This document shows positions 8,648 to 17,742 of a stretch of DNA of 64,000 nt, in pieces. Below the pieces are notes generated by a model, which saw only the letters and a program-made list of their open reading frames with translations, had not been told where the DNA came from and searched no databases. Source of the DNA: Bacteroidales bacterium. Lineage in GTDB: Bacteria; Bacteroidota; Bacteroidia; Bacteroidales; WRLA01. The position numbers and the translations under genes were made by a program. Every line of letters starts with the position of its first letter. Within the stretch, counting starts at the first letter, position 1. The stretch is taken from NCBI GenBank assembly GCA_009777825.1, contig WRLA01000006.1, positions 1 to 64,000 of the forward strand, in the 5' to 3' direction.

Positions 8648-10978
8648 TCATCGCTTTATAAATTTAAAAGCATTCCCTCCGATTTTGAGGAAATAGACGC
8701 CGCCGGGCAGTTCTTGTATGTCAATCGTATTGACCTCTTTGGTGAGGGTGGTTTCTTTGAGTTGTTGTCCTAAAACATTGTAGATGTGTGCTTTTATGGG
8801 GCTATCATCATTGTAATAGACATGAATAACATTTTGAGCCGGGTTGGGATAGATGTACAAAACGGACATTTTCGGGTCAACGATTCCTGTAATCGTTTGA
8901 TAGGCATAGAGTACGATTTCGGTTACCGGTTGTTCCGGGTCATTGCTTAAAAGTTTGAAACTTCCGCTGTATTCGCCTTGTTCTACATTGGAAAAGTCGT
9001 AGGACAACGTCAGGATTTGGGAGGCGCCGGGTGGCAGTGTGCCGTTCAGTGGGGCGACGGTGAGCATCTCGTGAAACTCTATCTCGGTGATTTCAAAGGT
9101 GAGATCCGCAGTGCCGACGCTGGACACGGTGATAAAATCTTCGATTATTTCCGTTCCTTCGGAGGTTACTTCGGAACTCGTTTTATCCAAACTCAAAACA
9201 GGAATGAGGTCGGTAACGTTTTGAATGGCGGATAATGAAATCTCGGTTACCGGTTTTAGCGGGTCGTTGCTTAAAAGGTCGAAACTTCCGGTGTACTCGC
9301 CATTTTCGATACCGGCAAAGTTGTAGGACAGTGTAATTATTTGAGAGCCACCGGGTTGAACGGTACCATTGAGCGGAGCGATGGTCAGCATTTCATGAAA
9401 ATCAATATTGGTAATTTCAAAAGTAAGATCCGCCGTTCCGGCATTGGAGACAGTGATATAATCCTCAATGATTGCAAATCCTTCGGATGTTACCGACGAA
9501 CTTGTTTTATCCAATACTAAGATCGGAACGTCCGGAGCAGCGCCGATAAGCGTGAATTTGTGCGGGTCGGGCGCACCGATGTAAGGATGACAAGATCTTC
9601 TTCCCGATTCATCGGCGGCGAAAACGTAATATTCTATCAATCCGCTCGGAAGCCCTGTAACAGTTACATTCCATTGATTATCACCGGAATAGGTCATGTT
9701 GTATTTTTGATAAGCACCGCCGCTATGTTTGAGATAGATTAACACCGAATCGGAGTAGATGGGTTTATCGCAATACGAATACACTTCGGCATTGAAAGTT
9801 ACGCTTCCCGTATTTTCAATTTCACCGAACAGCGGCTGATGCTTGATATAGAGCATACATCTGTCTGCAATTTCGTGCGTGCGGCAGTGCAGGGCGTCGG
9901 TGTTGACCCAGGGTTCGCTTGATAGTTGCGTAATAGGAATAATGGTATAGCCCGGCATGGCTTGTTGATATACTTGCAGAGCATCTGCATCATACGAATT
10001 ACCTCCTATTGGCACAAAGACTTTATTATTTAATATCAACGAATTTGTGTATGGGGTTTTGGGTGATGAACTTGTTGCTCCGGGCGCATCCACTCTAAAG
10101 ACTTGCATGGGCGTTCCCAAAGAGGATGTTAGCGAAGCAAAATAGTTTGCCGCAGTTTCAAACTTGTTATAATTCGGATTATTCGTCGGCACCCGTGCAA
10201 CCAATACCTTGTCGGGTGCTAGAAGTTTACTCCAGCAATCAATATGCTGAATGTTGTCGTAAGGAACTATGGGATCCGCAATAAAATGATACTCTTCGAT
10301 ACCCAGATATTGTTGAAACTGGTCTTTGATCTGTTGTTGAGTCATTCCGGAGTTTTCCGTCAAAGTGAGCGTAGTAGAGGCTGCCTGTTTTATTCCGTCA
10401 TTCATATAATTGCCGCCTGTAAGTTGTAGCGTTGAAGCATATCTATCCACTGATAAATAATTAGCGAGCGCTGTGTTTACCTGATTATCTAAAGGACGCG
10501 GTCTGTTATAATCAAAATCGAACATCGCCACTTCATTATCATCAATCGCCATAAACCATGGACCGTAATCGCGTGTCCAGTAAGTATTTGTATTGGCTAT
10601 TAAAAATTCACAATTAGCCATATTAACGTTGTTATTCTGGTATTGCGTTTGTGCTGCTGAAAGGTTTGAACTTGATACGACAGTAATCACCAATACATCT
10701 TCTGCCATTTCTTTGATTAACGAGTACGGAATCCCCAAAGGATAGCGAATAAGCACCGCTTCGGCAGGTTCCCATTCGGCGACGGGGCGAATTTGTCCGG
10801 AAGGCGGAGGTGCCGGAGCAGTTGGGGAGGGAACCGTTTCTTGACTTTGAGTCCATGCCATTCCTTCTTCGATAGGGGAATGTTGGTAACGGATAGTGTT
10901 TTCATTATAAATCGGTTGAGCGAACAACGTAACAGCGCTTGTAGCCAGCGCAACAAAAAGTAATAGACCTTTTTTCAT
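8648..10978 (-). CDS. Secreted peptidyl-arginine deiminase-like enzyme with T9SS sorting domain
   Basis: The protein has 776 residues: signal peptide (1-20), a guanidino-group-modifying catalytic domain (about 55-385), an Ig-like domain (about 390-480), two tandem copies of a 100-residue DKTSS-VTSEG repeat (ASPM/Hydin-like, about 485-690), and a T9SS sorting domain ending KIGGNAFKFIKR. Candidate catalytic residues are Asp137 (TRDYGPWF), His245 and Asp247 (QHIDCW), and Cys365 (ALHCRTHE). Their spacing resembles that of the Porphyromonas gingivalis enzyme (Asp130, His236, Asp238, Cys351), which citrullinates C-terminal arginines of host and bacterial proteins. An agmatine deiminase is less likely because of the secretion signals, the Ig domain and the ALHC context. 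Transcription starts from a -7 box at 11008-11015. Confidence 0.8.
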   Translation of the reverse strand: MKKGLLLFVALATSAVTLFAQPIYNENTIRYQHSPIEEGMAWTQSQETVPSPTAPAPPPSGQIRPVAEWEPAEAVLIRYPLGIPYSLIKEMAEDVLVITVVSSSNLSAAQTQYQNNNVNMANCEFLIANTNTYWTRDYGPWFMAIDDNEVAMFDFDYNRPRPLDNQVNTALANYLSVDRYASTLQLTGGNYMNDGIKQAASTTLTLTENSGMTQQQIKDQFQQYLGIEEYHFIADPIVPYDNIQHIDCWSKLLAPDKVLVARVPTNNPNYNKFETAANYFASLTSSLGTPMQVFRVDAPGATSSSPKTPYTNSLILNNKVFVPIGGNSYDADALQVYQQAMPGYTIIPITQLSSEPWVNTDALHCRTHEIADRCMLYIKHQPLFGEIENTGSVTFNAEVYSYCDKPIYSDSVLIYLKHSGGAYQKYNMTYSGDNQWNVTVTGLPSGLIEYYVFAADESGRRSCHPYIGAPDPHKFTLIGAAPDVPILVLDKTSSSVTSEGFAIIEDYITVSNAGTADLTFEITNIDFHEMLTIAPLNGTVQPGGSQIITLSYNFAGIENGEYTGSFDLLSNDPLKPVTEISLSAIQNVTDLIPVLSLDKTSSEVTSEGTEIIEDFITVSSVGTADLTFEITEIEFHEMLTVAPLNGTLPPGASQILTLSYDFSNVEQGEYSGSFKLLSNDPEQPVTEIVLYAYQTITGIVDPKMSVLYIYPNPAQNVIHVYYNDDSPIKAHIYNVLGQQLKETTLTKEVNTIDIQELPGGVYFLKIGGNAFKFIKR

Positions 10979-11007
10979 TGTAAAATAGAATTAATTAAAT
11001 AAGGGTG

Positions 11008-11015
11008 CAAAGATA
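11008..11015 (-). promoter_or_regulatory. Promoter of the PAD-like gene
   Basis: TATCTTTG on the minus strand, 30 bp before the ATG at 10978. The rest of 10979-11264 is AT-rich and shows nothing else I recognise. Confidence 0.65.
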
Positions 11016-11264
11016 GTCAATTCTTGTTACATCACGGCTAAATTTTTTCATTCTGTCAAATACAAGTTTTGCATTTGACTTTTTTAATTTTAGTCCATTT
11101 TTTCTCTTTTCTCAGTTTTAATTTTGTTACAGTGCCTGTCCGTATTGAAAGAAGTTAAACCAACTGAAAATTTCGGATAAACATAAAATTTTTCAGTTTC
11201 AAATCGGTAAACAACATCTAAAAATCCTCTCATTGAAAAAACATCTGACAAACCCAAATCAGAA

Positions 11265-11700
11265 TCAGTAACCGTCGTCTCTGCTTCTGATGCCTTTAAA
11301 GGGCAAGATGGCTTTGTTGCCGCGTTGACATTCGTATTGGTCTAATTCCTTATTGTATATAAAGCATTCTCTTTCAATCTTGTACTGTCCGAAGTTTGGG
11401 ATGTAAGCATCTAAGTTCTTGTTCTCACAGTATTGTAGCGATTCGCCGCTGCTGTAGCCAGTATCGGCTATTATTTGTTCTATTTGAATATCATTGGATA
11501 GGAGGTTGTCGGAGGTTTTCTCTACAATATTTTGCAAACACTGGCTGTTGCGCTTGTCGGCAAAGTCTGCCATTGCGCCGGTAATGACATGATGGGCGGT
11601 GTCAACCGCTACTTGTCCGAGATAATTCATGTTTCTTGGTTTTCCGGGTTTAGTCGCTATTCGGGCGTCGGGGTCGCTCCTCTCCTCCGGATTCATAAAC
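11265..11700 (-). pseudogene. IS1182-family transposase fragment
   Basis: The frame encodes the middle of an IS1182-type DDE transposase. Recognisable parts are RSDPDARIATKPGKPR, NYLGQVAVDTAHHVI, the second-Asp region (IADTGYSSGESL) and YIPNFGQYK. Both ends are missing: there is no N-terminal domain, and the C-terminus stops shortly after the ECQRGNKAILPF region. At the 5' side the fragment runs straight into the 3' end of the cobalamin adenosyltransferase gene, read in another frame. It is a dead fragment left by deletion. Confidence 0.8.
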
Positions 11701-12204
11701 GAAAGTCCGTGCCAACACAAAAAGATAATCTGACAGGCGGTTGATATAGGTTAAGATGAATTCCGATGGTGCGAAATCGGTAATTCTCAGCATGTTACGT
11801 TCCGCACGGCGGCACACGGTGCGTGCTATTTGGCAATACGACGAAACGGTATTTCCGCCCGGCAGGACGAACTTGGTGAGTTTCGGTAACTTAGCGTCCA
11901 TTTCGTCAATGGCTTGTTCTAACGCGGAAATCTCATCGGCGCTGAGTTGCGGCAACGTGGCTGACTTTTCCTGAGTCGGACACGCAAGATGAGCGCCGAT
12001 GACAAAAAGTTGATTTTGAATGTTGTGTAACAATGTTTTATGCTTGCTGTCAATCTCCTGGTCGGCTATCAGTCCGAGCCATGCGTTGAGTTCGTCAATA
12101 GAACCGTATCCTTCCAGACGCTCGTGCGTTTTCGGGACGCGCTGACCTCCTATGAGCGCGGTTTCGCCTTTGTCTCCTGTTTTTGTATATACTTTCATAA
12201 TCAC
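11650..12204 (-). CDS. Cob(I)alamin adenosyltransferase (PduO type), 3' end altered
   Basis: The protein has 184 residues. It transfers the adenosyl group of ATP to cob(I)alamin to make adenosylcobalamin. Family signatures are the N-terminal TKTGDKGETALIGGQRVPK, the GSIDELNAWLG helix, the FVLPGG segment and the RTVCRRAER helix. The final helix (YINRLSDYLFVLAR) is present, but the last dozen or so residues (SGGEERPRRPNSD) come from the abutting IS1182 fragment, not from the native gene. The core is intact, so activity is possible. The ATG overlaps the stop of the DNA polymerase delta prime gene by 4 bp, so the two are translationally coupled. Confidence 0.85.
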   Translation of the reverse strand: MIMKVYTKTGDKGETALIGGQRVPKTHERLEGYGSIDELNAWLGLIADQEIDSKHKTLLHNIQNQLFVIGAHLACPTQEKSATLPQLSADEISALEQAIDEMDAKLPKLTKFVLPGGNTVSSYCQIARTVCRRAERNMLRITDFAPSEFILTYINRLSDYLFVLARTFVYESGGEERPRRPNSD

Positions 12205-13334
12205 CGTTTTTCTTTATAAATCCAAGGCATTATCTGTACGCTAATATCCATAAAAAGGATGGTTTGATTAGCGTTTCGTTCGATGTGGGAGATAGCTTTT
12301 TCAAATGCTTCGGCGAAGAGCGCCACATTGCGCAGGTTGATGTATGGCGCAAATTTGACGATGAACGCTTTCTCTTCGTCGCCGGTTTTGACAGTTTCGG
12401 CGCCGCCGGTGTGGTATTGCACGAAAGAGTGCAGGAGTTCCAGGGCATAGGCGAAGAAGTTTTTTTGGACTTCGCGTCCCATCTTGGCGAATTGCTCGGA
12501 GAGGTCGAGCGCCTTTTGCATGTCGGAAACGTAACAGATACGCATCCACTCCACAAAGAGGTTGAAAAACTCTTTTTCCTGCTCGTTGTGTTCCATCAGG
12601 TTTTGGGCTTGACTCCAACTTCCTTCGGAGAGTGCGGCGACGCGGGAGATGGTATTGTGGTCATTGTCAGGAAAATGCAGTTGCAGAGCCGTTTCCAATT
12701 TCCCTTTTTCGATGGGCGGGATGCGGAGCAGTTGGGTGCGCGATTTGATGGTGCTTAATATCTCGTCCGACGCCTCGGTGATAAGCAGAAACAGCGTTTT
12801 TTCCGGCGGCTCTTCCAATATTTTCAATAACTTTGGCGCCGCCTGATGTTGTAATTTCTCTATCAACCACAAAACGACCACCTTATATTCCGCTTCGTAA
12901 CTCTTGTAACTCAACGTTTTAATCAACTGTTCGGCTTCTTCTACGGAGATGATTGCCTGTTTGTTGTTTGCCTCCAATTTCTCTATCCATTTGGCGAAGG
13001 TGCAGTAGGCGTTGTTTTCGTTCAGTAGTTCGAGCCACTCTTTGAAATAATCTTTGCTGATGCGTTTGTTGTCCGTTTTGATGGTCGGATAGACGAAATG
13101 AAGGTCGGGGTGAGAGAATTTTTTGAATTTCACGCATGACGGGCAGGTTCCGCAGGCATCTTCTTCGGTACGATTCGGACAGTTGATGTAGGCGGCGTAG
13201 GCGATGGCGAGCGGAAGGGCGCCGTATCCTTCACGTTCCGAAAAGAGTTGAGCATGGCTGATGCGTTGGTTCACAACGGATTGCCGCAGGTACGCCTTTG
13301 CGCTCTCTTGTCCTGTAATATTTTTGAAAAACAC
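12201..13334 (-). CDS. holB: DNA polymerase III subunit delta prime
   Basis: The protein has 377 residues. It belongs to the AAA+ clamp-loader family: GQESAKAYLRQ, ISHAQLF, a four-cysteine zinc-binding module (CPNRTEEDACGTCPSC), a sensor region (LLKILEEPPEKTLFLLITE) and the SRTQ arginine-finger-like motif. A classical P-loop is not seen, as expected of delta prime. It works with gamma/tau and delta to load the sliding clamp. It is followed by the adenosyltransferase with a 4-bp overlap and preceded by the porin gene. Confidence 0.85.
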   Translation of the reverse strand: MFFKNITGQESAKAYLRQSVVNQRISHAQLFSEREGYGALPLAIAYAAYINCPNRTEEDACGTCPSCVKFKKFSHPDLHFVYPTIKTDNKRISKDYFKEWLELLNENNAYCTFAKWIEKLEANNKQAIISVEEAEQLIKTLSYKSYEAEYKVVVLWLIEKLQHQAAPKLLKILEEPPEKTLFLLITEASDEILSTIKSRTQLLRIPPIEKGKLETALQLHFPDNDHNTISRVAALSEGSWSQAQNLMEHNEQEKEFFNLFVEWMRICYVSDMQKALDLSEQFAKMGREVQKNFFAYALELLHSFVQYHTGGAETVKTGDEEKAFIVKFAPYINLRNVALFAEAFEKAISHIERNANQTILFMDISVQIMPWIYKEKR

Positions 13335-13362
13335 GATGAAAGTATTTTTAAAAGGTTCATTA

Positions 13363-15462
13363 TCAATTAATAAAACGCCAACTTACGCCGGCATAGACGC
13401 CTCCGCCGACTTGCGGATAGTGCGGTATCATGTAATATTTATTTCCCATCTCCGTATTCTGCAAGAGCGGATTACTGAAATGCCGGTATTTGACAAAAAT
13501 ACGCGCATATTTGATATTGACGTCCACGAAAAAGTCGGCATACAGATAGTTTCCCGTCTTCATCTCCTCTTGCAGGTAGAACGAGTTGAGCGCCGGAGTG
13601 TAGGCGTCGGCGAAGTATGCAGTGTTGTAAAACAACGAGATACCCGGCGCCAGAATCAACGCATTCTTTGCCAACGACATCTGGAAGTAAACAGTTCCGT
13701 TGTACAGGAAATCGGGCAGCCGGATGACGGCAGAGTTAAACGTGTTTTGATAAGCCAGAAAGTTGTCGAAAATCCAGTATTTTCCCACTTTAACTTTGCT
13801 TTTCAGGCTGATTTTCAGCACGTTTTGAATATCTTCGGCGGCTTCCGGCAACGCTTCCCGATTGAGGTACATGTAGTTTGAAAGCAGAAAATATTCGCCT
13901 TTGAGGTCGAACAGGCGGTTGGAAAGTTCGCCGGAAAAGATAAAATAATTCACCTTGTCGCAACTGTTTTCCCAGCGATAGTGGTTGCCGTTATAGTATC
14001 CGTAAAACCAGTCGGGCATCTGTGAGGCGGTCGTAATGCCCAAGCGGAGGTCGGTGGCATTGTCGCCTTTTCCAAAGGTATTGCCGATGCTTCCCGAAAG
14101 CGAAAAGTCATCTTTGTTGTAGCCGTTTAAGACATAATCGCCCGACGCTCGCAACTCGAAAGTGCGAAACAGCCGAGTCAGAATCTGCACCTTCGGAATC
14201 AGTTGGTTATAGTAAAACACCGTCGAGTTTCGCATCGCCATCGTGTCGTAAGCATATTTTTGCGGAATTGATTGTATCTGAGTGTATTGATGTGTGAGCG
14301 AGAGGTAATACCGAAATTGGTAATCCTTTTGCTGGCTGTTGATGTTGGCGTTGGAGTAGGAAAAGGTGTTTTCAAAGATGAAATAGCGGGTGGAGTCGTG
14401 GGTTTTTAAGGAGTCGTTGTAATAGTTCGGGAAGAAGTCCGGCGGAAGGGTGCCGTTGTCATAGAGCCACGACAGGTCGGACATCTTGGTGCGCAGCGAA
14501 AGTCGTCCCCAGTTGAATCGTTTTCGGTTAAATTCTTGGTCGTCAATAAATTGTAAACTATCCGTTACATATTGCAAACTATCTGTGAAATGCTGCAAAG
14601 TATCTATGGCATGTTGCAAGGTGTCTGTAACATAATCTTCCATCAAAGAATCCAACGGATTGTTTGATGGAAGATTACCGTCCTGTTTTTTCGTTTTCTG
14701 CGCCGACAGCGGTTTTGAAAGGTGAAAATATTGCGTAACCTCAAATCCGTAGTTCCTGACGGTTGTCGAGCCTGTGGTTAAATTGACGGGGATGGCTTCG
14801 GGGCGTAACTGCGACGTTTCGAAGAGGCTGTCGCTGGCGATGCCGCCGTTTTCGTTCGCCTGCACCTTGTAATGGGAAAAGGCGCCGATGACGCCGTAGC
14901 GGTAGGTAGGCGTAAAATAGCGCAAACTGACCGATATATCGCTGGTAGAGGCTCTCTGATTGGGAAAAGCGCCCGGAGAAAAGGTGAGGTCAAACAGGAT
15001 GCCGAGCGTCAGTCCACGATACAGGTTGCGGGAGAAGTTCAGTCCGACGTCCTGTTCTTTCTTGGCGCCTATCAGGTAATATACCTCGCTATACGGCAGC
15101 AACGAGCGGAAATAGACCGGGTTCGTGGTATTTTGCGTGTAACTGTGATAAGGAATCTGTTTGTAATGAAATCCAGACGGTCGCTGATAGCCGAACAGCA
15201 TGTTTTTCTGCGCTTGTCCGATGTTTCCCAAGTCGGCAAAAGCGGCGTTGTCCCACGCCGGATTCGACCGTTTTTCGATGCCCGTCAAGGTCGAATCGTA
15301 ACGGACGAAGAGCGGGAAGTCGGTGCTGTCAATGGTGTTGCGGAATAGATATACGGCGGTGGAATCCATCGCTATGGAGTGGATGGCGCCCTCTTGCGCC
15401 ATAGCAAAGGGGAGATAAAGCGTGAAAAAGAGCAGGTATAGGGGTAAGCGTTTCATTATCAT
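13363..15462 (-). CDS. Large outer-membrane porin-like protein (Porin_10 type)
   Basis: The protein has 699 residues. A signal peptide (LYLLFFTLYLPFAMA) precedes an N-terminal conserved region (RSNPAWDNAAFADLGNIGQA) and many amphipathic aromatic strands, ending in a barrel-like VSWRFIN. This matches the Bacteroidetes putative porin family (Porin_10). Around residues 265-305 there is a seven-residue periodic stretch (DTLQHAI, DTLQHFT, DSLQYVT, DSLQFID) that may form a short helical or surface loop. The ATG overlaps the toxin gene upstream by 4 bp. The substrate is unknown. Confidence 0.75.
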   Translation of the reverse strand: MIMKRLPLYLLFFTLYLPFAMAQEGAIHSIAMDSTAVYLFRNTIDSTDFPLFVRYDSTLTGIEKRSNPAWDNAAFADLGNIGQAQKNMLFGYQRPSGFHYKQIPYHSYTQNTTNPVYFRSLLPYSEVYYLIGAKKEQDVGLNFSRNLYRGLTLGILFDLTFSPGAFPNQRASTSDISVSLRYFTPTYRYGVIGAFSHYKVQANENGGIASDSLFETSQLRPEAIPVNLTTGSTTVRNYGFEVTQYFHLSKPLSAQKTKKQDGNLPSNNPLDSLMEDYVTDTLQHAIDTLQHFTDSLQYVTDSLQFIDDQEFNRKRFNWGRLSLRTKMSDLSWLYDNGTLPPDFFPNYYNDSLKTHDSTRYFIFENTFSYSNANINSQQKDYQFRYYLSLTHQYTQIQSIPQKYAYDTMAMRNSTVFYYNQLIPKVQILTRLFRTFELRASGDYVLNGYNKDDFSLSGSIGNTFGKGDNATDLRLGITTASQMPDWFYGYYNGNHYRWENSCDKVNYFIFSGELSNRLFDLKGEYFLLSNYMYLNREALPEAAEDIQNVLKISLKSKVKVGKYWIFDNFLAYQNTFNSAVIRLPDFLYNGTVYFQMSLAKNALILAPGISLFYNTAYFADAYTPALNSFYLQEEMKTGNYLYADFFVDVNIKYARIFVKYRHFSNPLLQNTEMGNKYYMIPHYPQVGGGVYAGVSWRFIN

Positions 15463-15788
15463 AAGTATTGTGCAATCGTGTGGTTATTAGCAACGTAGCG
15501 TACCAAATAAATGGTTTTTCCATTTTCCCAATACGTCGTAAAGAAAGCGTACCACGTTGTACTCTTGTTTTTTCTGAAAGCGGCGTATTTCATGTTTTTT
15601 CCGTATCTGTCAAAATACGCGGGCGCCGGTTTATGTAAACGTGTTGGCAATGTTGCAACAATATCATCATACAACTCTATTACATATTTAAGAGCCGTAT
15701 CCTCAAATCCGAAGTATTCCCGTTCGTAAAGAATTACTACAAGGTCTTCGAAATATTCGAGCACCTCTGATAGAACAATTACTTTCAT
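15459..15788 (-). CDS. RelE/ParE-superfamily toxin-like protein
   Basis: The protein has 109 residues. Its length, its order of helix then strands (YFDRYGKNMKYAAFRKNKSTTWYAFFTTY) and its C-terminal strand IYLVRYVANNHT fit the RelE/ParE toxin fold. Its start overlaps the stop of the gene before it by 4 bp, the usual antitoxin-toxin coupling. RelE members cut mRNA on the ribosome and ParE members poison gyrase; I cannot tell which applies. Confidence 0.65.
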   Translation of the reverse strand: MKVIVLSEVLEYFEDLVVILYEREYFGFEDTALKYVIELYDDIVATLPTRLHKPAPAYFDRYGKNMKYAAFRKNKSTTWYAFFTTYWENGKTIYLVRYVANNHTIAQYL

Positions 15789-16039
15789 TTACGTGCGTAT
15801 ATTTTATCTACCCTTTCCACAACTTCGATGAGTCTTTTGCGAAACTCGTCTGCTGAAAGTGCCCTGTAAAAATCCTCATCCGGCTCTAAAATCTCGTCAT
15901 ACGCCCCCGCATCGTCAGCGGTCGCACACATGAGATGGAACATGTCGTCGTCCCTTTCGATGAATACGTCGTCGCTCACTGCCAGGTCGTAGTACCTGTC
16001 CTGATTGGTTGCAAACTCTTTACTGCTTACTATTGTCAT
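15785..16039 (-). CDS. Phd/YefM-like antitoxin
   Basis: The protein has 84 residues. It starts MTIVSSKEFATNQDRYYDLA, like Phd/YefM antitoxins that bind DNA through the N-terminus. The acidic middle (EPDEDFYRA) and the basic helical end would wrap the toxin. It is the first gene of a two-gene operon with the toxin downstream and a -7 box at 16062-16069. Autorepression is expected from the family. Confidence 0.7.
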   Translation of the reverse strand: MTIVSSKEFATNQDRYYDLAVSDDVFIERDDDMFHLMCATADDAGAYDEILEPDEDFYRALSADEFRKRLIEVVERVDKIYARK

Positions 16040-16061
16040 AATCTTTGCGTTTTTTGAACTG

Positions 16062-16069
16062 CAAAGGTA
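16062..16069 (-). promoter_or_regulatory. Promoter of the toxin-antitoxin operon
   Basis: TACCTTTG on the minus strand, 23 bp before the antitoxin ATG at 16039. Confidence 0.6.
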
Positions 16070-16191
16070 CGATTTTTGTTTGAACTTCAGCCACCAATGA
16101 CACGAATTTCACTAATCTTGGGCTGAACAGGGGGGATCAAAAGTGTTTTAGCACGCAGATGACGCTATTATCAATGCTGACGTCTCCTCTG

Positions 16192-17415
16192 CTATTTTCG
16201 GTTCCCGTTACACATTCTTTCCTTCAGCACGAACTTCAGATACCCTCCTTTCAAAGAAACATGGTTCCACCACCATGCTGATAAATATTTGAATAACATC
16301 CTTTTTCTCAACGTGTAGGTTTTATAATGTTTCATGATACCTAGATAAGAATTCAGAGATGACTGAAAATATTTTTGTTCTTCTTTTGTGGGGCGATGCT
16401 CTCCCGCTATTTCATTTTGCCGTTCTATGGCAGCGTAAAAACTCCCTTTTGTTCTGTTCGCGATGTATAAACGAAACGGTTTGATGATAACACCTAAAAA
16501 CTTGACTCCTTTATCATATTTTTGCAGGTATATTTTTCGAGGATGAAGCGTTAATCTTAATTTTGACAACAAAAAATCTGATAATTTAGGGATTAATGTT
16601 TTCAAAAAATCCTTATTTTCATGTACAATCACGAAATCATCCACATATCTTCCATAATAACGGATTCCCAAGGTGTTTTTTACATAATGGTCAAAATCAT
16701 TCATATAAAAATTGGCAAACACTTGGCTTGTTAAATTCCCTATTGGCAAACCACAATTTTTGGGTGAGTGAAAAAGGCTTTTATCGGCAGGCAATCCGTC
16801 CCAGTTATTTTTATTCCCTTTTATTATTACATTTTGAGTAGGATTATTATTGATGATAATGCGGCAAATTTCTAAAACCAACAATTTGTCGTCATCGAGA
16901 TATTTTCTGCTAATAAACTCATCCAATTTGTTCATTAACAGATTTTTGTCAATGTGCATAAAAAATCCTTTAATATCTAACTTAAGGATATAGCAATCTC
17001 TGCTGTATTGTCGGGAACATTGCCGAATAAATCGGTCTATTCGCTTGATACCAAAATGGGTTCCTTTGTTTTTACGACAGGCATAGCTGTCGTAGATAAA
17101 CGTTTTTTCAAAAAGAGGATTCAACTTGTTTACCAGCCAGTGATGGACTATTCTGTCTCGAAAATCGGCTGCAAAGATTTCGCGTTTTACCGGCTTCTCA
17201 ACTATAAAAGCAATAGATGGTTTTGGCTGATAAAGCCCCTGATTGATTTCATCGCACAGTTTTACTAATAGATGTTCGTAGTCAATTTCAAATTTCAACG
17301 CGTTATGGGTAAAGCGTTTCTTTTTGCGACATTCCATGTATGCCTCAAAAAGTTCCACAAGCGGAAGTTCCGTTTTTGTCTTTGTAACGTCTTCAAAAAT
17401 AGATAACTGTTTCAT
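16192..17415 (-). CDS. Diversity-generating retroelement reverse transcriptase
   Basis: The protein has 407 residues. It contains the polymerase core YVDDF (residues 257-261) and, just before it, IGNLTSQ (225-231). In DGR reverse transcriptases the [IVL]GxxxSQ signature replaces the QG found in group II intron and retron enzymes. Other core parts are the ADFRDRIVHH and SYACRKNKGTHFG segments and the first aspartate region LKLDIKGFF. The enzyme copies the template repeat RNA with errors at adenines, and the cDNA replaces a variable repeat in a target gene. Just upstream lie the template repeat (17487-17602) and an Avd-like gene, all on the minus strand. The reading frame is complete, so the enzyme may be active. 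Confidence 0.9.
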   Translation of the reverse strand: MKQLSIFEDVTKTKTELPLVELFEAYMECRKKKRFTHNALKFEIDYEHLLVKLCDEINQGLYQPKPSIAFIVEKPVKREIFAADFRDRIVHHWLVNKLNPLFEKTFIYDSYACRKNKGTHFGIKRIDRFIRQCSRQYSRDCYILKLDIKGFFMHIDKNLLMNKLDEFISRKYLDDDKLLVLEICRIIINNNPTQNVIIKGNKNNWDGLPADKSLFHSPKNCGLPIGNLTSQVFANFYMNDFDHYVKNTLGIRYYGRYVDDFVIVHENKDFLKTLIPKLSDFLLSKLRLTLHPRKIYLQKYDKGVKFLGVIIKPFRLYIANRTKGSFYAAIERQNEIAGEHRPTKEEQKYFQSSLNSYLGIMKHYKTYTLRKRMLFKYLSAWWWNHVSLKGGYLKFVLKERMCNGNRK

Positions 17416-17486
17416 CTTAATTTATTTATAAAGAAAGATGGTCAAATATTGGTTTATTCGACCATCTTGATTAGATTTGTTTAAAA

Positions 17487-17602
17487 TCCCGAACGGCACG
17501 AACTCTATACGTATTGTTCTTGTTGTTGTTGTTCTGATTACCATTGCTAAAGTTCTGATACCATGCGTTGTTGTTATTGTACTCAGAAGAACTCCAAAAT
17601 AA
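17487..17602 (-). repeat. DGR template repeat (TR)
   Basis: On the minus strand this stretch is rich in AAC and AAT codons and would encode WSSSEYNNNNAWYQNF and then YRVRAVRDF. That is the usual end of DGR-diversified C-type-lectin/FGE-like proteins, with Asn codons at the mutable sites. It lies between the Avd-like gene and the reverse transcriptase. A 20-base block (starting TAGAGTTCGTGCC) at its 3' end matches 18153-18172 and is the likely initiation-of-homing site. The exact 5' border is uncertain. Confidence 0.85.
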
Positions 17603-17742
17603 AGGAATTAATATAGACACAGGGTCTCCCATGCATATAAAAGCTTTCGCCCATTTTAACTGCCTCTTTGGAAGACAGTTCCTTTATCGCTTTTAAACAA
17701 AACCTTGCTCGCCCTTTGCCACCGTAACGGCAAAAGTTCCGG

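Noticed and set aside
8648-10978. Annotation as agmatine deiminase
   Set aside because: The general family matches, but the secretion signal, Ig-like domain, T9SS end and ALHCRTHE context fit the Porphyromonas-type protein deiminase better.
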